A DNA stretch of 64,000 bases from contig JADLGO010000058.1 of NCBI GenBank assembly GCA_020849275.1, forward strand, positions 1 through 64,000. Direction: 5' to 3'. Under the pieces are notes generated by a model. The model saw nothing but the letters and a program-made list of their open reading frames with translations. It had not been told where the DNA came from and did not search any database. Each line of letters starts with the position of its first letter. Within the stretch, counting starts at the first letter, position 1. Shown here piece by piece: positions 7,646 to 16,073 of this stretch. Made by a program: the position numbers and the translations under genes. This DNA is from Chthonomonadales bacterium (GTDB taxonomy: Bacteria; Armatimonadota; Chthonomonadetes; Chthonomonadales; CAJBBX01).

Positions 7646-9646
7646 ATGGAACTCCTCCGATCGCGCCGCGCACGGCCAGCGATGGCCGCGCGCGCGGCTT
7701 GCCTTGGCCTCCTGCTGGCGCTCTCCACTGCGGCCTGGGCCCAGAGTGCCTCTCGCTCCGGCTTCCTCGCCGTGCAACGGCAGGTGGAAGCCCTCTATCC
7801 ACACCTCGTTGAGAGCACGGTCATCGTGCGGATGCGTGGCCGCAGCGGATCCGGAGTCATCGTCTCGCCCGATGGCTGGGTGCTCACCGCCGGGCACGTG
7901 GTGGGCGGGACGCGCGGCGCGCGCTGCTCCGTGGGCATGGCCGACGGCCGCCGCCTGGAGGGCGCCGTCGTCGATTCCAGCCGCGACCACGACATCGGCA
8001 TCATCAAGCTCGAGGGCGCGAAGGACCTGCCCTCGGTGCCGATCGGCGATTCGGGCACGCTGCGCCGTGGGGAATGGGTTCTCGCCACGGGCCACCCGCT
8101 GGGCGAGCACCGCGACCGTCCGCCCGTGCTGCGCGTGGGGCGCGTCCTCCGCCTGATGGAGGGGCGCGGTGAGGGCGAGTACCGCGGCATCATGACCGAC
8201 GCGCCCATCATCAGCGGCGACAGCGGCGGCCCCTTGATCGATCTGACCGGTCGCCTTGTCGCGATTCACAGCATGATCACGCAGGGCGGGCGTCGCATGG
8301 CCAGCATCCACGTGCCCGTGAACCCCGCCCGACTTCCGCTGCGGCGCGCCCGCATGGGGGAGGAGCCGGGCTCGTGGGACGCCCGGCCGGCCGGGCTGAC
8401 ACGAGCGCTGCGGGAGGCCGACGTCGCCCTGGACGGCGGCGACGCCGCCGCGGCGCTGCGCCTGGCCGGCGAGGCGACGCGGCTCGACCCCGACGGCGCC
8501 GCCGCGCGGGTCCTGCTCGCGCGCGCCGCGGCGCGCGCCGGCAACGCCAACCTGGCCATATCGGCCATCGAGGCGGCGTGTGAGCGCGGTTACAACGACG
8601 CGGAGGCACTGCGGACGGACCGCGACCTGGCCCCATTGTGCCGGCGCGCGCCGCTCGCGCCCGTGGTGGCGCGTCTGGAGTCCTACACCGCCCTGCCGGG
8701 CCAGCGCAAGAGCGACTCGGCGCTGCTGGCGGCCGCCTCCAGCGCGGCGAGCGAGCGCGATGGCGGAACGGTGCGCGTGACGGCGGGCGGGCGGCAGGTG
8801 GCGCTCGGCACCGTCATGTCGGCAGCCGGCGACGTGCTGACGAAGGCTAGCGAGCTGCCGGAGGGCGCCATCGAGTGCGTCCTGGCGAACGGCCGCTCCG
8901 TGCCGGCGGAGCGCGTGGCGGCCGACACCGGCTGGGACCTCGCGCTCTTGCGCATCAGGGCGCCGGGCCTGCGCCCGCTCCGGCTGACCGACCATGCCGG
9001 CGTGGGCGCCTGGACCCTCACACCCAACGCTCGGGGCGACGTGGAGGCCATCGGGGTCGTGGGAGTCGGTGAGATGCCGGTGCGCGGCCGCGGCATCGCG
9101 CCACGGCCCACGAGCAAGGCGTTCCTTGGCGTGCGCGTCGAGCCGCTGGATCCCGAGCTCGGGCTGAGCATGGGGCTGAAGCAGGGCGTACGGCTCACCG
9201 TGCAGCCGGACTTCCCCGCCGAGCGCGCCGGCATCCGAACCGGCGACGTGGCGCTGGAGGCCGACGGCAAGCCGATCGCCAATCCGGACGCCTTCATGGA
9301 CCTGCTCGTGGCGAAGCATCCGGGCGACAGCCTGCGCGTGCACCTCGCGCGCGGCTCCGAGCGGCTTGACGTCACCGTGAAGCTGACGACGCGGCCCGCC
9401 GACCTGCCCGGGCGCGGCGGGCTGCCCGTCCTGCTCTCCGGCGAGGTGAGCCAGATGCAGGGCCCCTTCCCGCGCGTGCTGCAGCACGACGCCATGCTTC
9501 CGCCCGAGGCGATGGGCGGACCGCTGCTCGACCTCGACGGCCGCTGCATCGGGCTGAACATCGCGCGCGCCGACCGCACCTCGACCTACGCCATCGAGGC
9601 CGCCGACCTGCGGGAGCTCTACGCGAAGCTCAAGAGCGGCTCCTGA
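7646..9646 (+). CDS. Secreted trypsin-like serine protease with TPR-like linker, second degenerate protease lobe and PDZ
   Basis: The 666-residue protein begins with a signal peptide ending near AWAQS. The first protease lobe has a complete triad: His84 (TAGHV), Asp116 (DHDIGI) and Ser193 (SGDSGGPL), so it should be active outside the cytoplasm. Residues about 250-350 are Ala-rich helical repeats resembling TPR. A second trypsin-like lobe begins near 373 but is dead: Ser replaces the His (LTKASEL) and Met623 replaces the catalytic Ser (AMGGPL). A PDZ domain (about 491-585) is inserted between the two halves of this lobe. The architecture suggests an HtrA/DegP-like quality-control protease with a built-in pseudo-protease for substrate or peptide sensing. 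The start could also be ATG 7682; neither has a strong ribosome binding site. Confidence 0.85.
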   Translation: MELLRSRRARPAMAARAACLGLLLALSTAAWAQSASRSGFLAVQRQVEALYPHLVESTVIVRMRGRSGSGVIVSPDGWVLTAGHVVGGTRGARCSVGMADGRRLEGAVVDSSRDHDIGIIKLEGAKDLPSVPIGDSGTLRRGEWVLATGHPLGEHRDRPPVLRVGRVLRLMEGRGEGEYRGIMTDAPIISGDSGGPLIDLTGRLVAIHSMITQGGRRMASIHVPVNPARLPLRRARMGEEPGSWDARPAGLTRALREADVALDGGDAAAALRLAGEATRLDPDGAAARVLLARAAARAGNANLAISAIEAACERGYNDAEALRTDRDLAPLCRRAPLAPVVARLESYTALPGQRKSDSALLAAASSAASERDGGTVRVTAGGRQVALGTVMSAAGDVLTKASELPEGAIECVLANGRSVPAERVAADTGWDLALLRIRAPGLRPLRLTDHAGVGAWTLTPNARGDVEAIGVVGVGEMPVRGRGIAPRPTSKAFLGVRVEPLDPELGLSMGLKQGVRLTVQPDFPAERAGIRTGDVALEADGKPIANPDAFMDLLVAKHPGDSLRVHLARGSERLDVTVKLTTRPADLPGRGGLPVLLSGEVSQMQGPFPRVLQHDAMLPPEAMGGPLLDLDGRCIGLNIARADRTSTYAIEAADLRELYAKLKSGS

Positions 9647-9842
9647 CGCCACGCCACCCCCGAGGCCGGTTCGCTCCCTCAGCGAATGCGCGCGGCCTGC
9701 AGTACAATGTGGGGGACGATTCGAAGCTCGGCGGCCAGACACCGGGCTCCACCCGGCGCACGGACCGCGGCTGCCCCGGCTGCCTGCCGACGAGGCCGGC
9801 GGGCGCGTGTGACGGGGCGGCCCGCAAAAGGAGAGGCGACAC

Positions 9843-11147
9843 ATGACTCGGATTCCCCGCCCGTACGCGCGGCTTTCGGCCGCCGCCGGGCTGGCGCTGG
9901 CGGCGGCCACGCTCGGCGTGGCCGCCGGCGCGCTCGGCGGCGGGCCGCCCGCCCTGTTCAAGGCCGATCCCGACGCCACGACTCAGGCCCGCATCGGCTA
10001 CTTCCCGATCCCCCTTGCGCTTGCGGCCAAGAAGCCCGCGGGCATCACGAAGGAGCCCGCTTACCGGGCGGCGCCGAAGTACGCCGTGATCCGGCTCGGC
10101 AACGGGCCGCGCTCCGCTGTCTTCATCGCGGTGGACGAGCCCGCCGACTCCGACTATCGCATCTACGTGGACGCCAACCAGAACGGCGACCTGACCGACG
10201 ACGGCGACGGGGCCTGGTCCAAGAAGGTCGATCGTAACGGCCGGGTGATGTATGGCGTTAACTCCTACAAGCTGCGCGCCTCCTACGGCGCCCGCGGCCG
10301 CGAGACCGCCTCGGCCCCCTACGGGCTGAGCTTCTATCGGTTCGTTGCCCCGGACCGGCTTCTCTACTACCGCACCGGCGCGCGCGTCGGGCAGGTGACG
10401 ATCGACGGCAAGGCGCACAAGGCGCTGCTCGTGGAGAACGACGCCGACGCGCTCTACAACAAGCCTGTGACCGACGCGGACAAGGCCGGCGACGCACGCC
10501 CGGTGTGGCTGCTGGTCGACCTCAACGACGACGGCAAGTACGCCTCCGGTCCCGTCGACATCCGGGCTCCGTTCAAGCTTGCCGACCGCGCCTACGAGGC
10601 CACGGTCACGCCCGACGGCTCGAAGGTGGCTCTCGCGCCGACCACGAAGCCCGTGGCGGACCTGCGGCCGAAGCCCAAGCCGGTGCTGGCGGACGGCACG
10701 GTGGCGCCCGACTTCACCGCGCAGAAGTGGGGCGGCGGCGACCTGAAGCTCTCCGACTACCGGGGCAAGGTGGTGGTGCTCGACTTCTGGGCGACCTGGT
10801 GCGGCCCCTGCCAGAGGTCGATGCCGCACGTGGAGAAGGTATGGAAGGCCGTCCAGGGCCAGGACGTGGCGGTTCTCGGCGTGTGCGTGTGGGACGAGAA
10901 GCCGGCCTACGAGAAGTGGGTTCCGGAGAACAAGGACAAGTACACCTTCCAGTTCGCCTATGACCCGGCCGGCCGCTCGGACAGCAGCATCGCCGGCAAA
11001 CTGTTCGGCGTGAGCGGGATCCCGACCACCTTCGTCATCGACCGCGATGGCAAGGTGGCCGCCGGCATCGTAGGCTATGACGACGGAGATACCCGCGTGG
11101 AGGACGCGCTTCGCAAGCTCGGCGTCAAGATCGAGGAGCCGAAGTAG
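9843..11147 (+). CDS. TlpA/ResA-like secreted thioredoxin with large N-terminal domain
   Basis: This 434-residue protein has a signal peptide (about 1-32), a 240-residue beta-rich domain, and a C-terminal thioredoxin domain of the TlpA/ResA/AhpC-TSA type with the redox motif WCGPC at 319-323 and the cis-proline segment GIPTTF. It would act in the periplasm or at the surface as a thiol-disulfide oxidoreductase. The N-terminal domain contains a calcium-loop-like stretch, D-A-N-Q-N-G-D-L-T-D-D (from Asp110), and a second D-L-N-D-D-G-K, resembling dockerin or EF-hand loops. Start ATG 9843 has AGGAGAGG upstream. A -10-like TACAAT at 9703-9708 may be part of its promoter, but no good -35 is present. 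Confidence 0.85.
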   Translation: MTRIPRPYARLSAAAGLALAAATLGVAAGALGGGPPALFKADPDATTQARIGYFPIPLALAAKKPAGITKEPAYRAAPKYAVIRLGNGPRSAVFIAVDEPADSDYRIYVDANQNGDLTDDGDGAWSKKVDRNGRVMYGVNSYKLRASYGARGRETASAPYGLSFYRFVAPDRLLYYRTGARVGQVTIDGKAHKALLVENDADALYNKPVTDADKAGDARPVWLLVDLNDDGKYASGPVDIRAPFKLADRAYEATVTPDGSKVALAPTTKPVADLRPKPKPVLADGTVAPDFTAQKWGGGDLKLSDYRGKVVVLDFWATWCGPCQRSMPHVEKVWKAVQGQDVAVLGVCVWDEKPAYEKWVPENKDKYTFQFAYDPAGRSDSSIAGKLFGVSGIPTTFVIDRDGKVAAGIVGYDDGDTRVEDALRKLGVKIEEPK

Positions 11148-11159
11148 CGCTCTCTGGCA

Positions 11160-11199
11160 GCGCGCGTGCCCCCCGCCTGGCGGCGGGGGGCACGCGCGC
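11160..11199. terminator. Perfect 18-bp hairpin between convergent genes
   Basis: GCGCGCGTGCCCCCCGCC at 11160-11177 pairs without mismatch with 11182-11199 across a 4-nt loop. It starts 12 bases after the TlpA-like stop and ends 11 bases before the GH16 stop, so it can serve both strands. No T-run follows on either side. Confidence 0.7.
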
Positions 11200-11210
11200 C
11201 TGTGGGGCGC

Positions 11211-11981
11211 CTACGGCGCGCCGTCGACCAGGTCGTAGACGCGCACGTAGTCCACGACGAAACGGTCCGGAAGGCGCGCCCTGCGGATGTCGCCCGCCCA
11301 GTCGCCGATCTCGTCGCTCAGCTTCACGTAGAGCGGCTCGCGGCAGACGCCGCCGTCGGCGGTGCGCCAGATCTCCTTGCCGTCCACGTAGAACACGTAC
11401 GTCTCCTCCGACCACCAGAGCGCGAAGGTGTGCCAGCCCTTCGAGACGCCGGGTACCTCGAATCGCTTGCCCGAGGAGCGGTGCTCCGGACCGTAGCCGT
11501 CCCAGTGGAGCGCGCAGTTGATGCGGTCCTCCAGCCAGGGCTTCTCGAAGATGTCGATCTCGGCGCCGTTAACTCCCCCCTCGCCCGGGTTGCCCTCGCA
11601 GGCGTTGTACAGCCAGAACGCGGGCCAGTGGCCGGGCTGCGTGGGCATGCGCGCGCGGACCACGTAGTAGCCGAAGGCGTGCTCGAACCGGCCGCGCGTG
11701 CGCACGCAGCCGTCCACCCATCGGTCGCCGTCCTTCCGCGTCTCGATGACGAGATGGCCGCGCCCGTCGAGCGTGACGGCCTTGCGCATCCACCAACCGT
11801 CGCGGCGCGCGGCGTCGGGCGGCGCCTCCCATCTGCTCTCGTCGAGCTTCCTGCCGGCGAACTCGTCGGAGAAGGCGAGCTTCCATACCTTGCCGGGCGG
11901 CGCAAGCGGCAGCGCCTCGTCCGGCGGAGGCTGGGCGGGCAACAGGGCCGTCAGCGCGACGGCGATCGGGACGAGCTGCAT
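11211..11981 (-). CDS. Secreted GH16 family glycoside hydrolase
   Basis: This 256-residue protein has a short signal peptide and a GH16 concanavalin-like fold. The family signature E-x-D-x-x-E is present as EIDIFE (Glu141 nucleophile, Asp143, Glu146 acid/base). Conserved aromatic positions of the substrate cleft are present (GHWPAFWLY, WHTFALWW). GH16 enzymes hydrolyse beta-1,3/1,4-glucans, agars, carrageenans or porphyrans; the exact substrate is not predictable from this sequence. It is the last gene of a minus-strand run GH4-GH172-GH16, with a 43-base gap to its upstream neighbour, so the three probably form one operon. GGGAG precedes the ATG at 11981. Confidence 0.9.
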   Translation of the reverse strand: MQLVPIAVALTALLPAQPPPDEALPLAPPGKVWKLAFSDEFAGRKLDESRWEAPPDAARRDGWWMRKAVTLDGRGHLVIETRKDGDRWVDGCVRTRGRFEHAFGYYVVRARMPTQPGHWPAFWLYNACEGNPGEGGVNGAEIDIFEKPWLEDRINCALHWDGYGPEHRSSGKRFEVPGVSKGWHTFALWWSEETYVFYVDGKEIWRTADGGVCREPLYVKLSDEIGDWAGDIRRARLPDRFVVDYVRVYDLVDGAP

Positions 11982-12024
11982 GGCGACGACTCCCTCGGCG
12001 GCGCGGGCGCGGCCGGTCGGCGTT

Positions 12025-13119
12025 CTACGGGTCCGGCCGCGGCCGGCGCGCCACGGCGGGCGGCAGCGCGGGGAACGGCCTGTGCGGCTCGGTCTGGTAC
12101 CAGTAGGCGGTGCTGCTGTAGTCGTTGTTCTGCAGGTTGGCGTGCCCGTGCTCGATCGTCACCTTCAGCGACTTCGAGAAGATGACGGGATCCTCGATGT
12201 GGAAGCGGTAGGCGGTCAGCTTGTGGCGCGAGGGACGATCCGGGTCGTGCTCGAACAGGCTCGTGCCCGCGTAGGGGTAGGCGTTGTTCTGCATGCCCCA
12301 GGCGTGGCAGAGGTAGTCCTCCGAGCCGGTGCCGATCATCGAGGGCGTCTCCTCGCCGTCGATGAAGATCATGTCGTCACCCTCACCCCACCAGGTCAGC
12401 CCGTCTGGCGTGGGGTCCACGTTGTCCACGGAGAGGTTGCAGCCCACGAAGTGTCCGGCTCCCTCCGCCTCCAGGATCACGTAGTTGCCCTCGCCCCTGG
12501 GGTTCGGCTCGTCCATCAGCGACCAGTAGTTGATCCCCTGCGCGGATAGATCGCCCCTGGAGCCTTCGGTGCGGTACTCGCGGCGCCACTGCGCGTGGAA
12601 GCGCAGGGCGTCCTCGGGAAGGCTGTCGTGCTCCTCGTAGTCCACGTAGAAGTAGAACGACAGGACGGGCGCGGTGCCTTCGTTGGTGACGGTGATGCGT
12701 GCGCCGCTGGCGAAGGGCATCTGGAAGTAGCAGTTCATCGCCATGTTGCCGCCGAGCTTGCGTTCCTGCTCGGGGTTGGCGGAGGTGGTGAGCGGGAGGG
12801 CGGCGCTGCTCCTGGCGATGCCGTGGCCCACGTTGAAGAAGTCGCCGACGGGGCACTCCACGCTGGGGCTGACCTCCCCATCCCAGTAGGCGCGCAGCAC
12901 CAGGTGGCGCAGGTGGTAGCGGTCATCGGGGCAGTTGATGGTGAACCAGAGGTGCGTGACGCATCCCGCCCCTTGCAGATCGGCCAGCGTGATGGTCTCA
13001 CCGACCGGGATGTTCCAGTGGTCGCGGTTGCCGCCGCCGGCGTCGTAGGAGGAGACGCGGCGAGTGCGCGCGTCGCGGCGGCGGACGAGAGACTTGAGCG
13101 TGGTGCATCCGATGGACAT
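12025..13119 (-). CDS. GH172 (DUF2961) family protein
   Basis: The 364-residue protein belongs to DUF2961, now glycoside hydrolase family GH172, whose characterised members act on alpha-D-fructofuranosides and D-arabinofuranosides. The hallmark segments are present: WWGEGDDMIFIDGE (243-256) and GTGSEDY (263-269), which hold the conserved acidic residues of the active site. It has no signal peptide, so it should act in the cytoplasm, probably on imported oligosaccharides. Length agrees with the family. AGGAGAGGA lies 6 bases before the ATG at 13119. It sits between a GH4 and a GH16 gene in one run. Confidence 0.88.
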   Translation of the reverse strand: MSIGCTTLKSLVRRRDARTRRVSSYDAGGGNRDHWNIPVGETITLADLQGAGCVTHLWFTINCPDDRYHLRHLVLRAYWDGEVSPSVECPVGDFFNVGHGIARSSAALPLTTSANPEQERKLGGNMAMNCYFQMPFASGARITVTNEGTAPVLSFYFYVDYEEHDSLPEDALRFHAQWRREYRTEGSRGDLSAQGINYWSLMDEPNPRGEGNYVILEAEGAGHFVGCNLSVDNVDPTPDGLTWWGEGDDMIFIDGEETPSMIGTGSEDYLCHAWGMQNNAYPYAGTSLFEHDPDRPSRHKLTAYRFHIEDPVIFSKSLKVTIEHGHANLQNNDYSSTAYWYQTEPHRPFPALPPAVARRPRPDP

Positions 13120-13232
13120 GGGCTATCCTCTCCTCGCGGCGTTGGTTCCCGCGCGCGGTCATTCGTGCGCCGGGCGTGCCCGTCCCGTGCCCGGCGGCGT
13201 CGCGCTCCCCCGGAGCTGAGCGCGCGGCGCGG

Positions 13233-14669
13233 TCAGCCCCGCGCCGACTCGCCCTGCGTGATCAGCGTGGTGAACCGCCTCCCGATGGCCAGCGCGGGGT
13301 CCAGCGGCACCTCCGCATGGCGCACGTCCGGCGGGATGCTCACCGCCGGCGCCGGGCGCAGCGACCTGCCGGCGAACTGCGGAAGCCACCGCGCCTCGGC
13401 CTCCAGCATCTCCGCGGTCATCTCGCGGATCTCCTTGAGCGTAAGGCAGGCGGAGGTGAGCGGGTCCATCGCGATCGCGTGCATCGCGTGCTCCGGATCG
13501 CCTTGCAGGCCCGCCTCCGCGGCGAGCGCCTGCACCGTCACGTTGCTCTGGTTGAGCGCGGCGCACTGCGGCGGGAGCGCGCCCACCCGCAGCGGGTGCA
13601 GCCCCTCGCGGTCCACGTAGACCGGCACCTCCACGCAGCAGCCCTGGGGCAAGTTGGTGATGTAGCCGTCGTTGCGCACGTTGCCCTGCAGGCGGAAGGG
13701 CCTGCCCGTCTCGTGCGCCTCCAGCACGTAGGAGCAGTACTCCACGCTGCGCGGCTCCAGTTTCGGCGACTCGAACTGCAGCGGATCGGTCCTCGCGTAC
13801 TTCTCCGCGACCACTGCCGACCACTTGTAGTAGGCGCCGGACTCGCCGCCGAAGGCCGGCTCGTCGCAGTAGGTCTCCAGGCCGCGCTTGCTGCCGCGAA
13901 ACCAGGGAACGTACTCCGACAGGTGGCCGGTGCTCTCCGTCATAAAGTAGCCGAAGTGGCGCATCACCTCGATGCGGACCTTCTCGTTGACGTAGTACTC
14001 CGGCTCCTCGCAGCGCGCCTTGAAGAGCGGGTACAGGTCGCGCCCCTGGTGCTCCAGTTTGAGGAACCAGGCCATGTGGTTGATGCCCGCGCAGACGAAA
14101 TCGATCTCGTCCTTGGGCACGCACACGTAGCCGGAGATCAGGTCCAGGGTGGTCTGGACGCCGTGGCAGAGCCCGATGAAGGGAACGTTGGAGACCTGAC
14201 CCAGGGCATGGCAGCAGGCGGCCATCGGGTTGGTGTAGTTGAGCAGGAGCGCGCCGGGCCGCGCGGCCTCCTCCATCTCCTTGATGATGTCCACCAGGAC
14301 GGGGATGCTGCGCAGGCCGCGCAGCACCCCGCCCGGCCCCAGCGAGTCGCCGATACACTGGTCCACGCCGTACTTCAGCGGGATCTCGTAGTCTGTGCGA
14401 AAGGCCTCGACGCCGCCCACCTGCACCATGCACACGACGGCATCGGCATCGCGGACCGCCTCCCGGCGGTCGGTCGTCGCCCACACGCTCGCGGGCAGTC
14501 CGTTCTCCGCCACCATGCGCCGGGCGAACGCCTCCATGCGCCGCAGCTTGGTCTCCGTGGGGCTCATCAGCGCGAACTCGGCGCCCCGCAGCGCCGGGGT
14601 GCCGAGCATGTCGTTGAGCAGCGTTCGGGTGAAAACGATGCTCCCCGCCCCGATCATGGCGATCTTCAT
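13233..14669 (-). CDS. GH4 family NAD- and metal-dependent glycosidase (alpha-galactosidase/glucosidase type)
   Basis: This 478-residue cytoplasmic enzyme belongs to GH4, which cleaves glycosides by a redox mechanism using NAD and a divalent metal. The Rossmann motif IGAGSIVFT (6-14), the NYTNP segment (144-148), the metal ligands Cys168-His169 in GLCHG, and His198 in GINHMAW are all present. The sequence is closest to the MelA/AglA-like branch (alpha-galactosidase, alpha-glucosidase or alpha-glucuronidase). Start ATG 14669 has AGGAGGG 8 bases upstream; an in-frame ATG nine codons earlier lacks one. It is the first gene of the GH4-GH172-GH16 run and is divergent from the methyltransferase gene, with 11-bp phased repeats in between. 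Confidence 0.92.
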   Translation of the reverse strand: MKIAMIGAGSIVFTRTLLNDMLGTPALRGAEFALMSPTETKLRRMEAFARRMVAENGLPASVWATTDRREAVRDADAVVCMVQVGGVEAFRTDYEIPLKYGVDQCIGDSLGPGGVLRGLRSIPVLVDIIKEMEEAARPGALLLNYTNPMAACCHALGQVSNVPFIGLCHGVQTTLDLISGYVCVPKDEIDFVCAGINHMAWFLKLEHQGRDLYPLFKARCEEPEYYVNEKVRIEVMRHFGYFMTESTGHLSEYVPWFRGSKRGLETYCDEPAFGGESGAYYKWSAVVAEKYARTDPLQFESPKLEPRSVEYCSYVLEAHETGRPFRLQGNVRNDGYITNLPQGCCVEVPVYVDREGLHPLRVGALPPQCAALNQSNVTVQALAAEAGLQGDPEHAMHAIAMDPLTSACLTLKEIREMTAEMLEAEARWLPQFAGRSLRPAPAVSIPPDVRHAEVPLDPALAIGRRFTTLITQGESARG

Positions 14670-14771
14670 GGTGACGGCCCTCCTGTAGAGGGTCATTTCG
14701 ACGCGGCGCCGGGCCCTCCTCCGCGCCCCGCGGCGCCGCCGCGTCCCGTACCGTGCGCGGCCGCCGCGCTT

Positions 14772-14802
14772 CTCACGGTGATCTCACGGTGACCTCACGG
14801 TG
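14772..14802. promoter_or_regulatory. Three 11-bp-phased direct repeats, activator-site candidate
   Basis: CTCACGGTG occurs three times, at 14772-14780, 14783-14791 and 14794-14802, each exactly 11 bases from the next, so all copies face the same side of the helix. They end just upstream of the -35 position for the TATAAT at 14832-14837. Eleven-base phased direct repeats are typical of OmpR/PhoB-family response regulator sites. They lie between the divergent GH4 and methyltransferase genes and could serve both. Confidence 0.65.
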
Positions 14803-14831
14803 TTCTTCGCGAGCATTACACGCTTCTCGGG

Positions 14832-14837
14832 TATAAT
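14832..14837 (+). promoter_or_regulatory. Consensus -10 element of the methyltransferase promoter
   Basis: TATAAT at 14832-14837 lies 85 bases before the methyltransferase start codon. No TTGACA-like -35 is found at 16-18 bases; the sequence there is GC-rich. A perfect -10 with a poor -35 next to phased repeats is the usual layout of an activator-dependent promoter. Confidence 0.6.
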
Positions 14838-14921
14838 CCCCCCGTGCGATGAACCAGGGAGCCCGCGGCCCGGAGCCGCGACGCCATCCGCAACGCGAGG
14901 ACCATCCAGGGAGAACGCACC

Positions 14922-15962
14922 GTGACCACCACGCCCATGCCGGCCGAAAGCAGCGCGGCCGCCCCCGTCTCGCCGGATCCGCTGATGCGGATCGGCTTCG
15001 GATTCGCCGCCTCCAAGACGCTCCTCAGCGCCGTTGAGCTGGGGGTCTTCACCGAACTGGCCGCCCGGCCGGGAACGCTCGACGACCTCACCAGTCGCCT
15101 GGGCCTGCACCCGCGCGGCGCCGCCGACTTCCTGGACGCGCTCGTCGCCCTGCGCCTGCTCGAGCGCGAGGACGGCGTCTACCGCAACGGCCCGGAGGCC
15201 GCCTTCTACCTGGACCGCGCCAGGCCATCGTATGCGGGCGGCGTATTCGAGATGATGAACGCGCGCCTGTTCACGGCGTGGAGCCGCCTCACCGACGCCC
15301 TGCGCACCGGCAAGCCCCAGTCCGAGGAGGCGGAGAGCGCCGACCTCTTCGCGGCCATGTACGCCGACCCCGACCGGCTTCGCACGTTTCTGCAAGGCAT
15401 GACGGGCGTCAGCATGGCCCCCTCCCGCGCCCTGGCCGACCGCTTCCCGTGGGAGCGCTACGAAAGCTTCGCCGACATCGGCTGCGCGCAGGGCGGCGCC
15501 ACCGCGCAGATCGCCCTGCGAAACGAACATCTGCGTGGCACCGGCTTCGACCTGCCCGCCGTGGCGCCGGTGTTCGAGGAGTACGTCGAGTGCGCCGGCC
15601 TCGCCGACCGCCTTCGCTTCCAGGCGGGCGACATGTTCGCCGAGGACCTGCCCGCAGCCGACGTGCTCGTCTTCGGCCACATCCTCCACGACTGGGACCT
15701 GTCGGCGCGCCGCACGCTGCTGCGCAAGGCCCACGCGGCGGTTCCGAACGGCGGAGCGGTCATCGTCTACGAGGCGCTGATCGACGACGAGCGCGGCGCG
15801 CCCACCGGCCTTCTGGCCAGCCTCAACATGCTCGTGGTGACGCACGGCGGGTCGGGCTTCACCGGCGCCGAGTGCCTCCGCTGGACGCGCGACGCTGGCT
15901 TTCGCGAGGCCTACGTCGAGCCGCTGGGCGGCGACCACGCGATGGTGGTCGGCATCAAGTAG
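14922..15962 (+). CDS. SAM-dependent O-methyltransferase, caffeate/acetylserotonin type
   Basis: The 346-residue protein has an N-terminal winged-helix dimerisation domain (about 22-100) and a C-terminal Rossmann methyltransferase domain. SAM motif I is FADIGCAQGG (183-192), the acidic residue that follows is in GFDLP, and the catalytic-type His is His256 in HILHDWD. This is the pattern of plant-like and polyketide O-methyltransferases (Methyltransf_2). The substrate is likely a hydroxylated aromatic or polyketide, but no biosynthetic cluster is adjacent. Start GTG 14922 has AGGGAGA 7 bases upstream. Expression probably depends on the phased repeats and TATAAT just upstream. Confidence 0.87.
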   Translation: MTTTPMPAESSAAAPVSPDPLMRIGFGFAASKTLLSAVELGVFTELAARPGTLDDLTSRLGLHPRGAADFLDALVALRLLEREDGVYRNGPEAAFYLDRARPSYAGGVFEMMNARLFTAWSRLTDALRTGKPQSEEAESADLFAAMYADPDRLRTFLQGMTGVSMAPSRALADRFPWERYESFADIGCAQGGATAQIALRNEHLRGTGFDLPAVAPVFEEYVECAGLADRLRFQAGDMFAEDLPAADVLVFGHILHDWDLSARRTLLRKAHAAVPNGGAVIVYEALIDDERGAPTGLLASLNMLVVTHGGSGFTGAECLRWTRDAGFREAYVEPLGGDHAMVVGIK

Positions 15963-16045
15963 AGGCGCGCGTCTCGGGAAGCCAGGGCAAAGAAGCCTCT
16001 CTCACGCATCCTCGTCCTGCTCGGGCGAATCGCCCTCGTCGCGCT

Positions 16046-16067
16046 GGCGCTGCGGGGCCTCAGCGCC
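16046..16067. terminator. Weak hairpin between convergent genes
   Basis: GGCGCTG at 16046-16052 pairs with CAGCGCC at 16061-16067 over an 8-nt loop. It lies in the gap between the methyltransferase and the beta-helix gene, which converge. It is short and has no T-run. Confidence 0.3.
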
Positions 16068-16073
16068 GCTCGC

